NCBI GenBank assembly: GCA_013139395.1
Contig: WTAX01000547.1
Coordinates: 1-9,197 of the forward strand
Source: Gammaproteobacteria bacterium
Lineage (GTDB): Bacteria > Pseudomonadota > Gammaproteobacteria > GRL18
Reading direction: 5' to 3'
DNA length: 9,197 nt
Position 1 is the stretch's first letter, and each line of letters begins with the position of its first letter. Below, piece by piece: positions 1-6,605 of this stretch. The notes beneath the pieces were generated by a model. The model was not told the origin of the DNA. It saw nothing but the letters and a program-made list of their open reading frames with translations, and searched no databases. Made by a program: the position numbers and the translations under genes.

Positions 1-1621
1 AATAACGTATAATGTCTCGAATGGCACCTTCACTAATACTTAATTCAGCGTCTTTTAAACCATTATTTTTTAACTGTTTAGGGATCAAATAACGAGAAAC
101 AATATTCAGTTTTTCTTCTTCAGTGTAGCCAGCAAGACGTATAACTTCCATTCTATCAAGTAATGGCCCCGGGATATTCATACTGTTAGAGGTCGCTATA
201 AACATAACTTCTGATAGATCGTAATCCACTTCCATATAATGATCACTAAAGGTATTATTCTGCTCCGGATCTAATACTTCCAACAATGCTGACGAGGGGT
301 CACCTCGCATATCCATTGCCATTTTATCAATTTCATCCAGTAAGAAAAATGGATTTTTTACTTCCACTTTAGACATATTTTGGATAATTTTACCCGGCAT
401 TGAACCAATATAAGTGCGTCGATGTCCTCGAATTTCAGCTTCATCTCGCACTCCACCCAGAGACATACGAGTAAACTTACGATTCGTTGCTCTGGCAATG
501 GACTGCCCTAAGGAGGTTTTACCAACACCTGGAGGACCAACAAGACACAGAATAGGTCCTTTAAGTTTTTTCATTCGTTGTTGAACAGCAAGATATTCTA
601 AAATGCGTTCTTTTACTTTCTCAAGTCCATAATGGTCTTCATCAAGAATAGCCGCGGCTTTTGTCAAATCAAGACGTACTTTTGAACGTTTCTTCCACGG
701 AACATTAGTCAGCCATTCTAAATAGTTTCTTACAACAGATGCTTCTGCGGACATTGGCGACATCATTTTTAATTTGTTCAGCTCCGCCATGCCTTTTTTC
801 CTGGCTTCTGCGGAAAGTCCAGTATTTTTTATCTTGTTCTCAAGCTCTTCCAACTCATTTGGTACATCATCAATATCATTCAATTCTTTTTGAATGGCTT
901 TCATTTGCTCATTGAGATAGTATTCCCGTTGGCTTTTCTCCATTTGTTGCTTGACACGTCCGCGAATACGTTTTTCTACTTGCAGTATGTCAATCTCAGA
1001 TTCCATTTGTACCAATAAATGTTCTAAACGCTCACGAACATCTGAAATTTCTAAAATAACCTGTTTTTCTTCAATCTTCAGCGGCATGTGTGCAGCAATG
1101 GTATCTGCCAGACGACTGGGATCTTCAATACTGGAAAGAGATGATAAAATTTCAGGCGGCACTTTATCATTCATTTTTACATATTGATCAAACTGATTCA
1201 TTACGGTGCGGGTTAAAACATCAGCTTCTCTATCTTCAATCTTTTTATTTTCAAAAAATGAAATTTGAGCAGTATAGTATTCTTCAGATGTAAATAAATT
1301 TTTAATTTCAGCACGCTCATCGCCTTCAACAAGTACTTTCACAGTACCATCAGGTAGTTTTAGCAGTCTGAGAATTGATGCGATTGTTCCAACTGAATTA
1401 AGATCTTCAGGTTTTGGATCATCTTCAGAGGCATTTTTTTGAGCAATTAAAAGAATTTTTTTATCTTCTTCCATTGCTGCTTCAAGCGCATTAATTGATT
1501 TTTCACGACCCACATAAAGTGGTATCACCATGTGTGGGTAGACAACAACATCTCTTAAAGGTAAAACTGGATAGATTTGTGTTGTATCAGTGATTTTAGA
1601 AGTATTGTTTTCATTCTCCAT
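1..1621 (-). CDS. lon: ATP-dependent protease Lon, N-terminal 540 codons (3' end outside window)
   Basis: Lon is a cytoplasmic homohexameric AAA+ serine protease that degrades misfolded and regulatory proteins. Reading down from the ATG at 1619-1621 the frame stays open to the window edge and gives 540 residues of a family that is usually about 780-800 long. The N-terminal substrate-binding domain starts with an IYPVLPLRDVVVYPHMVIPL stretch. A coiled segment (QMEKSQREYYLNEQMKAIQ) follows, then the AAA+ module with Walker A GPPGVGKT at residues 362-369, Walker B FFLLDEID ending at residue 432, and a sensor-1 FIATSNS. The proteolytic domain with its Ser-Lys dyad lies beyond the left edge, so activity cannot be judged here. 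A GAGGG ribosome site (1629-1633) is 7 nt before the ATG. The gene follows clpX in the same direction but is separated from it by a terminator and has its own candidate heat-shock promoter. Confidence 0.97.
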   Translation of the reverse strand, partial: MENENNTSKITDTTQIYPVLPLRDVVVYPHMVIPLYVGREKSINALEAAMEEDKKILLIAQKNASEDDPKPEDLNSVGTIASILRLLKLPDGTVKVLVEGDERAEIKNLFTSEEYYTAQISFFENKKIEDREADVLTRTVMNQFDQYVKMNDKVPPEILSSLSSIEDPSRLADTIAAHMPLKIEEKQVILEISDVRERLEHLLVQMESEIDILQVEKRIRGRVKQQMEKSQREYYLNEQMKAIQKELNDIDDVPNELEELENKIKNTGLSAEARKKGMAELNKLKMMSPMSAEASVVRNYLEWLTNVPWKKRSKVRLDLTKAAAILDEDHYGLEKVKERILEYLAVQQRMKKLKGPILCLVGPPGVGKTSLGQSIARATNRKFTRMSLGGVRDEAEIRGHRRTYIGSMPGKIIQNMSKVEVKNPFFLLDEIDKMAMDMRGDPSSALLEVLDPEQNNTFSDHYMEVDYDLSEVMFIATSNSMNIPGPLLDRMEVIRLAGYTEEEKLNIVSRYLIPKQLKNNGLKDAELSISEGAIRDIIRY

Positions 1622-1660
1622 TAAGGAGCCCTCTTAATATATTACTTAACTTAAACAAAT

Positions 1661-1688
1661 ATATGGGTGTTCAGGGCAAGAAATCAAG
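1661..1688 (-). promoter_or_regulatory. Candidate sigma-32 (heat-shock) promoter of lon
   Basis: On the minus strand, CTTGAT (1683-1688) is followed after 14 nt by ACCCATAT (1661-1668). This resembles the RpoH consensus CTTGAA, 13-17 nt, CCCCATNT in both boxes and in spacing. It lies 40 nt upstream of the lon start codon and just past the clpX terminator. E. coli lon is a known heat-shock gene, which supports the reading. It was identified by eye only. Confidence 0.6.
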
Positions 1689-1719
1689 TCTATATCACTT
1701 TATTTAAGCAATCAAACAC

Positions 1720-1749
1720 AAAAAAAGGGGCCTAAGGCCCCTTTTTTTT
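1720..1749 (-). terminator. Rho-independent terminator after clpX
   Basis: The arms GGGGCC (1727-1732) and GGCCCC (1736-1741) pair perfectly around a TAA loop. They are flanked by an A run on the left and eight T on the right, so the stem extends further through A-T pairs and there is a T tract in either direction. It starts 13 nt past the clpX stop codon and separates clpX from lon. No converging plus-strand gene is seen here, so its main role should be to end clpX transcription. Confidence 0.92.
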
Positions 1750-1762
1750 ATTTAATGAAATA

Positions 1763-3037
1763 TCACTCACCAGAAGCTTTTTTATCTTCATTAGCATAAA
1801 TAAGCATTGGTTCTGATAAACCATTAATGACTGATTCATCAACAACAACCGATTCTACATCATCTATTGAAGGTAATTCATACATAGTATCCAGCAGGCT
1901 TTGCTCTAAAATAGAACGCAATCCACGTGCTCCTGTCTTTCTTTTCATCGCTTTTTTGGCTATAGCTCTCAGGGCTTCCTCACGCAAATCTAATTCAGCA
2001 CCTTCCATTTCAATTAACTTGCTATATTGTTTTGCCAAAGCATTTTTTGGTTCTGTCAGGATTCTAACTAATGCATCTTCATCTAATTCTTTCAATGTAG
2101 CAATAACGGGTAAACGCCCGACAAATTCAGGTATTAAACCATAACGAGTTAAGTCCTGTGGTTCAATCCCATCAAGTAAATCACCAAAGCTCTTAGTATC
2201 ATCCTTACTGCTCACTTCTGCCCCGAAACCAATGCCGCTCTTTTCAGAACGGTCACGGATAATAGTATCTAATCCTGAGAATGCCCCGCCACAGATGAAG
2301 AGAATATTAGCAGTATTAACCTGTAAAAACTCTTGTTGTGGATGTTTACGTCCACCCTGAGGCGGTACAGAGGCAACAGTACCTTCAATAAGCTTTAATA
2401 ACGCTTGCTGGACACCTTCGCCGGAAACGTCACGAGTGATTGACGGATTGTCTGATTTACGAGAAATCTTATCAATTTCATCAATGTAAACTATACCTGT
2501 CTGGGCTTTCTCTACATCATAGTCACATTTCCGCAATAATTTTTGAATAATATTCTCGACATCTTCACCAACATAACCGGCTTCAGTCAAAGTAGTTGCA
2601 TCAGCAATGGTAAAAGGCACATCTAACATTCTTGCCAGAGTTTCAGCAAGCAGAGTCTTACCACAGCCTGTCGGGCCAATCAGAAGAATATTACTTTTAG
2701 ATAATTCAACATCATCTTTTTTATGACCGCTTTCAAGGCGCTTGTAATGATTATAGACAGCAACAGCCAGGATCTTTTTAGCAGTAGCCTGACCAATGAC
2801 ATATTCATCTAATTTTTTATTGATTTCACGTGGAGTAGGTAATTTGCTGCCAGGAACAGAGCCACCCTGCTCTTGTATTTCTTCACGAATGATATCATTG
2901 CACAGCTCAACACATTCATCACAGATAAATACTGAAGGGCCTGCTATTAATTTTCTGACTTCATGCTGGCTTTTACCGCAAAAAGAACAGTACAACAGCT
3001 TGCCATTTTCATCTTTATTTTGAGTATCATCACTCAT
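1763..3037 (-). CDS. clpX: ATP-dependent Clp protease, ATP-binding unfoldase subunit ClpX
   Basis: ClpX is the hexameric AAA+ unfoldase that recognises tagged or damaged proteins and threads them into ClpP. The 424-residue length matches the family. The N-terminal zinc-binding domain has C17, C20, C39 and C42. The AAA+ core has Walker A GPTGCGKT (121-128), the pore loop GYVG (154-157), Walker B VYIDEIDK (183-190) and the RKH pore loop (230-232). The ClpP-docking IGF tripeptide is at 269-271, and the sensor-2 region GARGLRS starts at 369. All hallmark residues are intact, and the IGF loop predicts real partnership with the neighbouring ClpP. A GAGG site (3046-3049) sits 8 nt before the ATG. 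It is 184 bp downstream of clpP, with a candidate promoter of its own in that gap, and is followed by a strong terminator. Confidence 0.98.
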   Translation of the reverse strand: MSDDTQNKDENGKLLYCSFCGKSQHEVRKLIAGPSVFICDECVELCNDIIREEIQEQGGSVPGSKLPTPREINKKLDEYVIGQATAKKILAVAVYNHYKRLESGHKKDDVELSKSNILLIGPTGCGKTLLAETLARMLDVPFTIADATTLTEAGYVGEDVENIIQKLLRKCDYDVEKAQTGIVYIDEIDKISRKSDNPSITRDVSGEGVQQALLKLIEGTVASVPPQGGRKHPQQEFLQVNTANILFICGGAFSGLDTIIRDRSEKSGIGFGAEVSSKDDTKSFGDLLDGIEPQDLTRYGLIPEFVGRLPVIATLKELDEDALVRILTEPKNALAKQYSKLIEMEGAELDLREEALRAIAKKAMKRKTGARGLRSILEQSLLDTMYELPSIDDVESVVVDESVINGLSEPMLIYANEDKKASGE

Positions 3038-3054
3038 AAAACGAACCTCATATC

Positions 3055-3070
3055 AGGGTAATATTGCCCT
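3055..3070. promoter_or_regulatory. 16-bp dyad just upstream of the clpX ribosome site
   Basis: AGGGTAATATTGCCCT is a palindrome apart from one base pair (position 5 against 12). It lies six bases upstream of the GAGG ribosome site of clpX. It could be a protein-binding operator or a small stem-loop in the mRNA leader. No known regulator site is recognised, so the function is inferred only from symmetry and position. Confidence 0.3.
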
Positions 3071-3088
3071 TATTTATACATTAGTATC

Positions 3089-3108
3089 AGTTAAAAGTAA
3101 TTTTAACT
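3089..3108. repeat. Perfect 8-bp inverted repeat in the clpX leader
   Basis: AGTTAAAA (3089-3096) and TTTTAACT (3101-3108) are perfect reverse complements around a GTAA spacer. The site is about 50-70 nt upstream of the clpX start, downstream of the candidate clpX promoter. It may be a weak hairpin or an operator. The arms are almost entirely A and T, so chance is not excluded. Confidence 0.35.
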
Positions 3109-3144
3109 TTGCAACCGTGCTCTAACAGAATTTATTATCTACAA

Positions 3145-3173
3145 TATATAAGCCTAATTCATTAATAAATCAA
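3145..3173 (-). promoter_or_regulatory. Candidate sigma-70 promoter for clpX
   Basis: In the 184-bp gap between clpP and clpX, minus-strand TTGATT (3168-3173) and TATATA (3145-3150) are separated by 17 nt. This fits the sigma-70 spacing well and would give a leader of roughly 100 nt. It suggests clpX can be transcribed independently of clpP, as well as by read-through. The region is AT-rich, so false -10 matches are likely. Confidence 0.4.
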
Positions 3174-3221
3174 CAGTTATTCGCAGATCATTGTTTAAAT
3201 AAATAATAACTTATCATTTAT

Positions 3222-3878
3222 TTAGCTTGAAGATTCATCTGTTGTAGTCTTTTCACGCATTGTAATCACCTGATCTATTAAACCATAATCAACTGCCTGT
3301 TCAGCGCTCAAAAAGTTATCTCTATCAGTATCTTGTTTGATAACATCAATATCCTGACCGGTATGTTCAGCCATGATCTGATTAAGCTTTTCTTTCAAGG
3401 TAAGGATTTCTTTAGCATGAATTTCTATATCAGATGCCTGCCCCTGAAAACCGCCCATAGGCTGGTGAATCATCATTCGCGAGTTGGGTAAACAATAACG
3501 TTTATTTTTAGCGCCACCCGTCAATAGTAATGCACCCATGCTGGCTGCCTGACCAATACACATGGTACTGACGTCAGGTTTAATAAACTGCATTGTGTCG
3601 TAAATTGACATGCCGGCAGTCACTGAACCACCAGGTGAATTGATATACAGGTGAATATCTTTGTCTGGATTTTCAGATTCAAGAAATAATAATTGTGCGA
3701 CAATTAAGTTGGCCATATTATCTTCTACCGGGCCCACTAAAAAAATTACCCGCTCTTTTAATAATCGTGAATAGATATCATATGAGCGTTCCCCTCTTGA
3801 TGTCTGTTCGACAACCATTGGCACCAGTCCAAGGGCATCAGCTTGTACAGAACCGCTAGTGATTTCTTTATTTATCAT
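3222..3878 (-). CDS. clpP: ATP-dependent Clp protease proteolytic subunit ClpP
   Basis: ClpP forms the double-heptamer serine peptidase chamber that degrades proteins delivered by ClpX. The 218 residues carry the full catalytic triad: Ser113 in GQAASMGA, His138 in MMIHQP and Asp187 in [11 protein letters not shown]. The [11 protein letters not shown] oxyanion-hole region is at 79-89. The segment LVPMVVEQT aligns with the start of mature E. coli ClpP, so the first 16-18 residues are probably a self-cleaved propeptide. A GAGGG site (3889-3893) lies 10 nt before the ATG. tig is upstream and clpX downstream, both on the same strand. The usually compact tig-clpP spacer holds a mobile element here. 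A perfect 8-bp-arm hairpin (3904-3922) lies in the clpP leader. No key residue is missing. Confidence 0.98.
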   Translation of the reverse strand: MINKEITSGSVQADALGLVPMVVEQTSRGERSYDIYSRLLKERVIFLVGPVEDNMANLIVAQLLFLESENPDKDIHLYINSPGGSVTAGMSIYDTMQFIKPDVSTMCIGQAASMGALLLTGGAKNKRYCLPNSRMMIHQPMGGFQGQASDIEIHAKEILTLKEKLNQIMAEHTGQDIDVIKQDTDRDNFLSAEQAVDYGLIDQVITMREKTTTDESSS

Positions 3879-3903
3879 TAAGTTACAACCCTCTCTTAAA
3901 GTT

Positions 3904-3922
3904 CTTTCTAATTCTTAGAAAG
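3904..3922. repeat. Small inverted repeat in the clpP leader
   Basis: CTTTCTAA (3904-3911) and TTAGAAAG (3915-3922) are perfect reverse complements around a TTC loop. The repeat sits directly upstream of the clpP ribosome site. It could form an 8-bp stem in the mRNA leader or be an operator. Function is unknown. Confidence 0.4.
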
Positions 3923-3936
3923 TTTAGTGTCTCTAT

Positions 3937-3964
3937 TTTATAAGAATTCTAATCCAAAAATAAA
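3937..3964 (-). promoter_or_regulatory. Weak candidate clpP promoter abutting the MITE
   Basis: Minus-strand TATAAA (3937-3942) has a poor -35-like TTTATT (3959-3964) 16 nt upstream. The -35 lies inside the 8-bp target duplication next to the mobile element. The -10 is reasonable and the -35 is not. If this is the clpP promoter, the element inserted right at its upstream edge. Confidence 0.25.
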
Positions 3965-3965
3965 G

Positions 3966-4126
3966 GTAACTATTCAATGTGTATTCCTAAATAACGCTTG
4001 TTAAGCCCATGGTCACTTATTTTTCTCACTTTGACTTCTTGTTACGAGAGTCGCTGCGCTCAAACAATCAAAGTCAGAAAAATAAGCAACCACAGGCTTT
4101 TTGTAAATAATACGCTGAATAGTTAC
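3966..4126. mobile_element. 161-bp palindromic MITE, IS66-like ends, 8-bp target duplication
   Basis: The element begins GTAACTATTCA (3966-3976) and ends with its exact reverse complement TGAATAGTTAC (4116-4126). It is flanked by perfect 8-bp direct repeats AAATAAAG at 3958-3965 and 4127-4134. A second pair of inverted arms lies inside: 4016-4034 against 4068-4086, 19 bp with one mismatch. The whole element is therefore a long imperfect palindrome with a GC-richer centre (GAGTCGCTGCGCTC). It encodes no protein. IS66-family elements typically have ends starting GTAA and make 8-bp duplications, so a transposase of that family elsewhere in the genome is the likely mobiliser (inference). It occupies most of the 311-bp tig-clpP spacer. 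Because of its symmetry, its transcript would fold into a long hairpin between the two genes. Confidence 0.9.
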
Positions 4127-4132
4127 AAATAA

Positions 4133-4162
4133 AGTAGGGTTAGAAATAATAGCAACTCTACT
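4133..4162 (-). terminator. Weak hairpin downstream of tig
   Basis: Arms AGTAGGGTT (4133-4141) and AACTCTACT (4154-4162) pair at eight of nine positions and, on the minus strand, are followed by TTATTTG. It lies 28 nt past the tig stop. In the minus-strand RNA the odd position is an A-C mismatch, so it is at best a leaky terminator. Confidence 0.25.
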
Positions 4163-4189
4163 TAATCATGGTAATTTACATGAAGTGAA

Positions 4190-5500
4190 TTAAACTTCTT
4201 CTTCAGTTTTTGGATTCATAAATTCAGTAAAGGTAAAATCTTTATCTGTTACTGCAGCTTGTTCACATGCCCAATCAATAATTTTTTCTTCTAAAACAAA
4301 GGACTCAATTTCAGCTAGTTTTTCTTTATGAGATTGATAATAATCCATCACTTCCTGCGGGTTCTCATAAGTGGCTGCCATCTCAACAATCTTTGCCATA
4401 ACAGCTTCTTTTGGTGCAGTAATATCATTTACTTTAACTAATTCCGCAAGAAGCATACCGAGAGAAACTCGCTTTGTTGCCTGCTCTTCAAATAAGCTGG
4501 TTTGTAATTGAGCATCGCCCTGAGTTTGCATCTGGTATTGAGATTGCATTTGCTCAGCCATATTTTTAGCTTCTTCATCAACCAGTGCTTTAGGTACGAT
4601 GATTTCATTGATATCAAGGATAGCATCCATAACCTGATTCTTTAGCTTCGCAGCAACAGCTTTATCCAACTCAATCTGCATATTCTTTTTAACTTCTTCA
4701 CGGAAGGCATCATTACCGCCTTCAGAAATGCCAAATTTTACATAAAATTCATCGTTTAGTTCTGGAAGCGTAGCTTCTTTAACCGCGGAAACAGTAATGG
4801 CGAACTGTACATCTTTGCCTGCTACATCTTTGTAGTGATATTCTTCAGGGAATTTAAGATCAAGAGTCAGGCTATCACCTGCTTTTGCACCGATAACACC
4901 ATCTTCAAAACCTTCAATCATTTGTCCCTGACCTAAAGTCACAGGCACCTGCTTGCCTTCATTTCCTTTAAACTCTTCACCATCAATAGTCCCGACAAAA
5001 TCAACAACAACCTGATCTTCTTTTTGGGCGCCGCGCTCAACATCAGTAAATGTCTGGTTTTGTTTACGAATATTTTCAATAGTTGAATCAATATCGCTGT
5101 CACCAATGGCTACGATCGCTTTTTCAAAGTTCTGACCTTGTAAAGATGTCGGCGTGATTTCCGGATACACTTCAAAGAGTGCTTTATAGGAAATATTATC
5201 TTTATCGTCATTCTCAACCATATTAATAGTCGGCTGACCGGCAGGCTTGAGTTTTTCCTGATTAACGGCTTCAAAATAGCTTTGTTGTAACTTTTCATTT
5301 AAAACTTCTGCTTCTACAGCACCGCTATAACGCTTCTTAATGACAGTCATAGGGATTTTACCTGGACGAAAGCCATTAATTTTTGCAGTTTTTGTTAAAG
5401 ATTGTAGACGAGTATTTACCTCACCATTTATATCTGATGTTGGAAATTGAACCGTCATTTCTCTTTCAAGACCTTCTTTTGTTTCTACAGAAACTTGCAT
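4190..5500 (-). CDS. tig: Trigger factor, ribosome-bound chaperone and prolyl isomerase
   Basis: Trigger factor binds at the ribosomal exit tunnel and shields nascent chains. The 436-residue length matches the family. The N-terminal domain has the ribosome-docking signature GFRPGKIP at residues 43-50, in register with E. coli F44-R45-K46. An FKBP-type peptidyl-prolyl isomerase domain follows at about 160-243, with VDFVGTIDGEEFKG and LGQGQMIEGFEDGVIGAKAGD. The helical C-terminal substrate cradle occupies about 245-425 and the tail is acidic (NPKTEEEV). The ribosome site CGAGGA (5507-5512) is 6 nt before the ATG. It is the first protein gene after the tRNA cluster and precedes clpP on the same strand. 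Upstream lie a TATAAT box and an inverted repeat with three CAGGTAA motifs. Confidence 0.97.
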   Translation of the reverse strand: MQVSVETKEGLEREMTVQFPTSDINGEVNTRLQSLTKTAKINGFRPGKIPMTVIKKRYSGAVEAEVLNEKLQQSYFEAVNQEKLKPAGQPTINMVENDDKDNISYKALFEVYPEITPTSLQGQNFEKAIVAIGDSDIDSTIENIRKQNQTFTDVERGAQKEDQVVVDFVGTIDGEEFKGNEGKQVPVTLGQGQMIEGFEDGVIGAKAGDSLTLDLKFPEEYHYKDVAGKDVQFAITVSAVKEATLPELNDEFYVKFGISEGGNDAFREEVKKNMQIELDKAVAAKLKNQVMDAILDINEIIVPKALVDEEAKNMAEQMQSQYQMQTQGDAQLQTSLFEEQATKRVSLGMLLAELVKVNDITAPKEAVMAKIVEMAATYENPQEVMDYYQSHKEKLAEIESFVLEEKIIDWACEQAAVTDKDFTFTEFMNPKTEEEV

Positions 5501-5534
5501 TTTTTATCCTCGTTACAATCAAATTAATTTTAAA

Positions 5535-5596
5535 AACTCATTACCTGTAAAAATTATAAACTAAGATTCGCAGGTAAGATTCACAGGTAATGAGTT
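5535..5596. repeat. 14-bp inverted repeat with three CAGGTAA motifs in the tig leader
   Basis: AACTCATTACCTGT (5535-5548) and ACAGGTAATGAGTT (5583-5596) are perfect reverse complements with a 34-nt spacer. Inside, GATTCGCAGGTAA (5565-5577) and GATTCACAGGTAA (5578-5590) are adjacent direct repeats differing at one base. The heptamer CAGGTAA thus occurs twice forward and once inverted. A TATAAT lies in the loop on the minus strand. In a minus-strand RNA the stem is followed by TTTTTAAAA, so it might instead act as an attenuator or terminator for transcripts arriving from upstream. Confidence 0.6.
5553..5558 (-). promoter_or_regulatory. Candidate -10 box of tig inside the inverted repeat
   Basis: The minus strand reads TATAAT about 50 nt upstream of the tig start, within the loop of the CAGGTAA inverted repeat. 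No good -35 hexamer is found at 16-18 nt, so an activator or another promoter may be needed. Confidence 0.3.
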
Positions 5597-5638
5597 CTAC
5601 ATAAACATGGCTATGCTTTATATATAGCTTAGCAGGTC

Positions 5639-5644
5639 ATTATA
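5639..5644 (-). promoter_or_regulatory. Second candidate -10 box upstream of tig
   Basis: Minus-strand TATAAT is found here, with only AT-rich sequence where a -35 box would be. It would give a tig leader of about 130 nt that includes the whole inverted repeat at 5535-5596. The rest of the gene-free stretch 5645-5825 shows no ORF and no GC-rich terminator that I can see. Confidence 0.25.
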
Positions 5645-5825
5645 CAAGATATTAGCATTAATAATTAATACTTTTTAACAAAGAAATAAAGAAAATGTGT
5701 ATTTTTTTAAGCTTGAGAGACAGAAACAGAGAAAAAGTGATTTTTGTAAGGTAAATAGTTTAGAAAACTGATATGAAATAAAGGGGAAGTTTAAAGCAAG
5801 GAGATGAACAGCTCAATAAGATAAA

Positions 5826-5910
5826 TGGTGCGGATGGAGAGACTCGAACTCTCACGACTTGCGCCACTGGTACCTAAAACCAGCGTGTATACCAATTTCA
5901 CCACATCCGC
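5826..5910 (-). tRNA. tRNA-Leu (anticodon UAG)
   Basis: The minus strand folds into a class II tRNA of 85 nt including an encoded CCA. The acceptor arm is GCGGATG with CATCCGC. The anticodon stem CTGGT/ACCAG encloses the loop TTTAGGT with anticodon TAG. There is a long variable arm typical of tRNA-Leu, and the T arm contains GTTCGAGTC. It reads CUA and other CUN codons. It is the last gene of the four-tRNA cluster and the one nearest tig. Confidence 0.96.
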
Positions 5911-5981
5911 GAAATATTTATTTTATTGTTACTACTTTTTGCTGTTAACTTTTTACAGTTAACTCTTAATTTTTAAGAGAA

Positions 5982-6058
5982 TGGGGTGAACGAAGGGGTT
6001 TGAACCCTCGACCGCAGGAGTCACAATCCTGAGCTCTACCAGCTGAGCTACGCTCACC
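5982..6058 (-). tRNA. tRNA-His (anticodon GUG)
   Basis: The minus strand gives a 77-nt tRNA with encoded CCA. It has the extra 5' G(-1) opposite C73 that identifies tRNA-His. The acceptor pairs GTGAGCG with CGTTCAC (one G-U), and the anticodon loop is TTGTGAC. The spacer to tRNA-Leu (5911-5981) contains two short perfect hairpins, at 5944-5963 and 5963-5979, probably relevant only to processing. Confidence 0.96.
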
Positions 6059-6139
6059 ACAATATTCTATAAAACAGTTCGTAATGAACGATTAAATAGA
6101 TGTAAAACTGGATTATTTACAAACCCGACAAGGCAAATT

Positions 6140-6216
6140 TGGTGCGCCCGGCAGGACTCGAACCTGCTACCCTCGGCTTAGAAGGCCGATGCTCTATCCA
6201 GATGAGCTACGGGCGC
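6140..6216 (-). tRNA. tRNA-Arg (anticodon UCU)
   Basis: The minus strand gives a 77-nt cloverleaf with encoded CCA. The acceptor pairs GCGCCCG with CGGGCGC perfectly. The anticodon stem TCGGC/GCCGA encloses CTTCTAA, anticodon TCT, reading AGA and AGG. It is third from the tig end of the cluster, with a strong hairpin between it and tRNA-Pro. Confidence 0.96.
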
Positions 6217-6222
6217 AGAAAC

Positions 6223-6288
6223 TATTACTGAGTCACTTACTATATAAATTAGTCAGTGATAACTCATATAGTAAGTGGCTCAGTAATA
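6223..6288. repeat. 23-bp-arm inverted repeat between tRNA-Arg and tRNA-Pro
   Basis: Arms 6223-6245 and 6266-6288 are reverse complements at 22 of 23 positions, with a 20-nt loop. One arm contains ACTGAGTCACTTACTATAT. It fills nearly the entire 76-bp spacer between the two tRNA genes, so the tRNA precursor would carry a long hairpin. No target duplication flanks it. It may be a processing signal, a regulatory hairpin or a short palindromic repeat family. Confidence 0.7.
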
Positions 6289-6292
6289 TAAT

Positions 6293-6369
6293 TGGTCGGG
6301 GTAGAGAGATTCGAACTCCCGACATCTTGCTCCCAAAGCAAGCGCGCTACCAGACTGCGCTATACCCCG
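6293..6369 (-). tRNA. tRNA-Pro (anticodon UGG)
   Basis: The minus strand gives a 77-nt tRNA with encoded CCA. It starts with C1 opposite G72, typical of bacterial tRNA-Pro. The acceptor pairs CGGGGTA with TACCCCG. The anticodon stem CTTGC/GCAAG encloses TTTGGGA, anticodon TGG. It is the first gene of the tRNA cluster in transcription order. Confidence 0.96.
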
Positions 6370-6403
6370 ATTAATGTTTAGATATATCTGTTATGTGACA
6401 CCA

Positions 6404-6409
6404 ATTATA
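6404..6409 (-). promoter_or_regulatory. Candidate -10 box of the tRNA cluster
   Basis: Minus-strand TATAAT lies 35 nt upstream of the tRNA-Pro 5' end and would start a leader of about 27 nt. The best -35-like sequence at proper spacing (GAAATA) is poor. Between here and the small mobile element at 6606 the sequence is AT-rich and shows no gene. Confidence 0.35.
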
Positions 6410-6605
6410 GAATTAAAGTTGTTTTTTATTTCTATAGCTGGAAACAGCGTCTAAGCATCAAGTGGTGCGTATATTAATGAGTTTATTTAACCAATGCAAG
6501 TATTTTTTTCATATTTTTAAAATGAATATTAATTCACCTATTTATTACAATAAATTTCCTATAAGCATCTTTTTTTGAGTAAAATACATTTTATTGAAAA
6601 TTAGT

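Noticed and set aside
951..1293. Two overlapping plus-strand ORFs (951-1187 and 1090-1293)
   Set aside because: They lie opposite the well-conserved lon coding frame and have no family features, so they are antisense shadows.
1827..2144. Plus-strand ORF of 105 codons, and another at 2796-3023
   Set aside because: Both are antisense to intact clpX and their protein is low-complexity Ser-rich sequence as expected of a shadow frame.
3197..3223. AT-only hairpin overlapping the clpP stop as a terminator
   Set aside because: The 13-bp arms contain no stable GC pairs and pair almost without a loop, so it is more likely a chance effect of AT-rich sequence.
4438..5298. Minus-strand ORFs at 4438-4626 and 5110-5298
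   Set aside because: They are in another frame of tig, which is intact and unambiguous.
5541..5560. Possible LexA box starting at CTGT in the tig leader
   Set aside because: CTGT is not followed by ACAG at the required 8-nt spacing, so the SOS-box pattern is not met.
6223..6288. Interpretation of the tRNA-Arg/tRNA-Pro hairpin as a third MITE copy
   Set aside because: Its ends are not GTAAC/GTTAC, it shares no sequence with the other two elements and no flanking direct repeat is present.
6189..6374. Plus-strand ORF of 61 codons
   Set aside because: It runs through the complements of tRNA-Arg and tRNA-Pro and the hairpin between them; false ORFs over tRNA genes are common.
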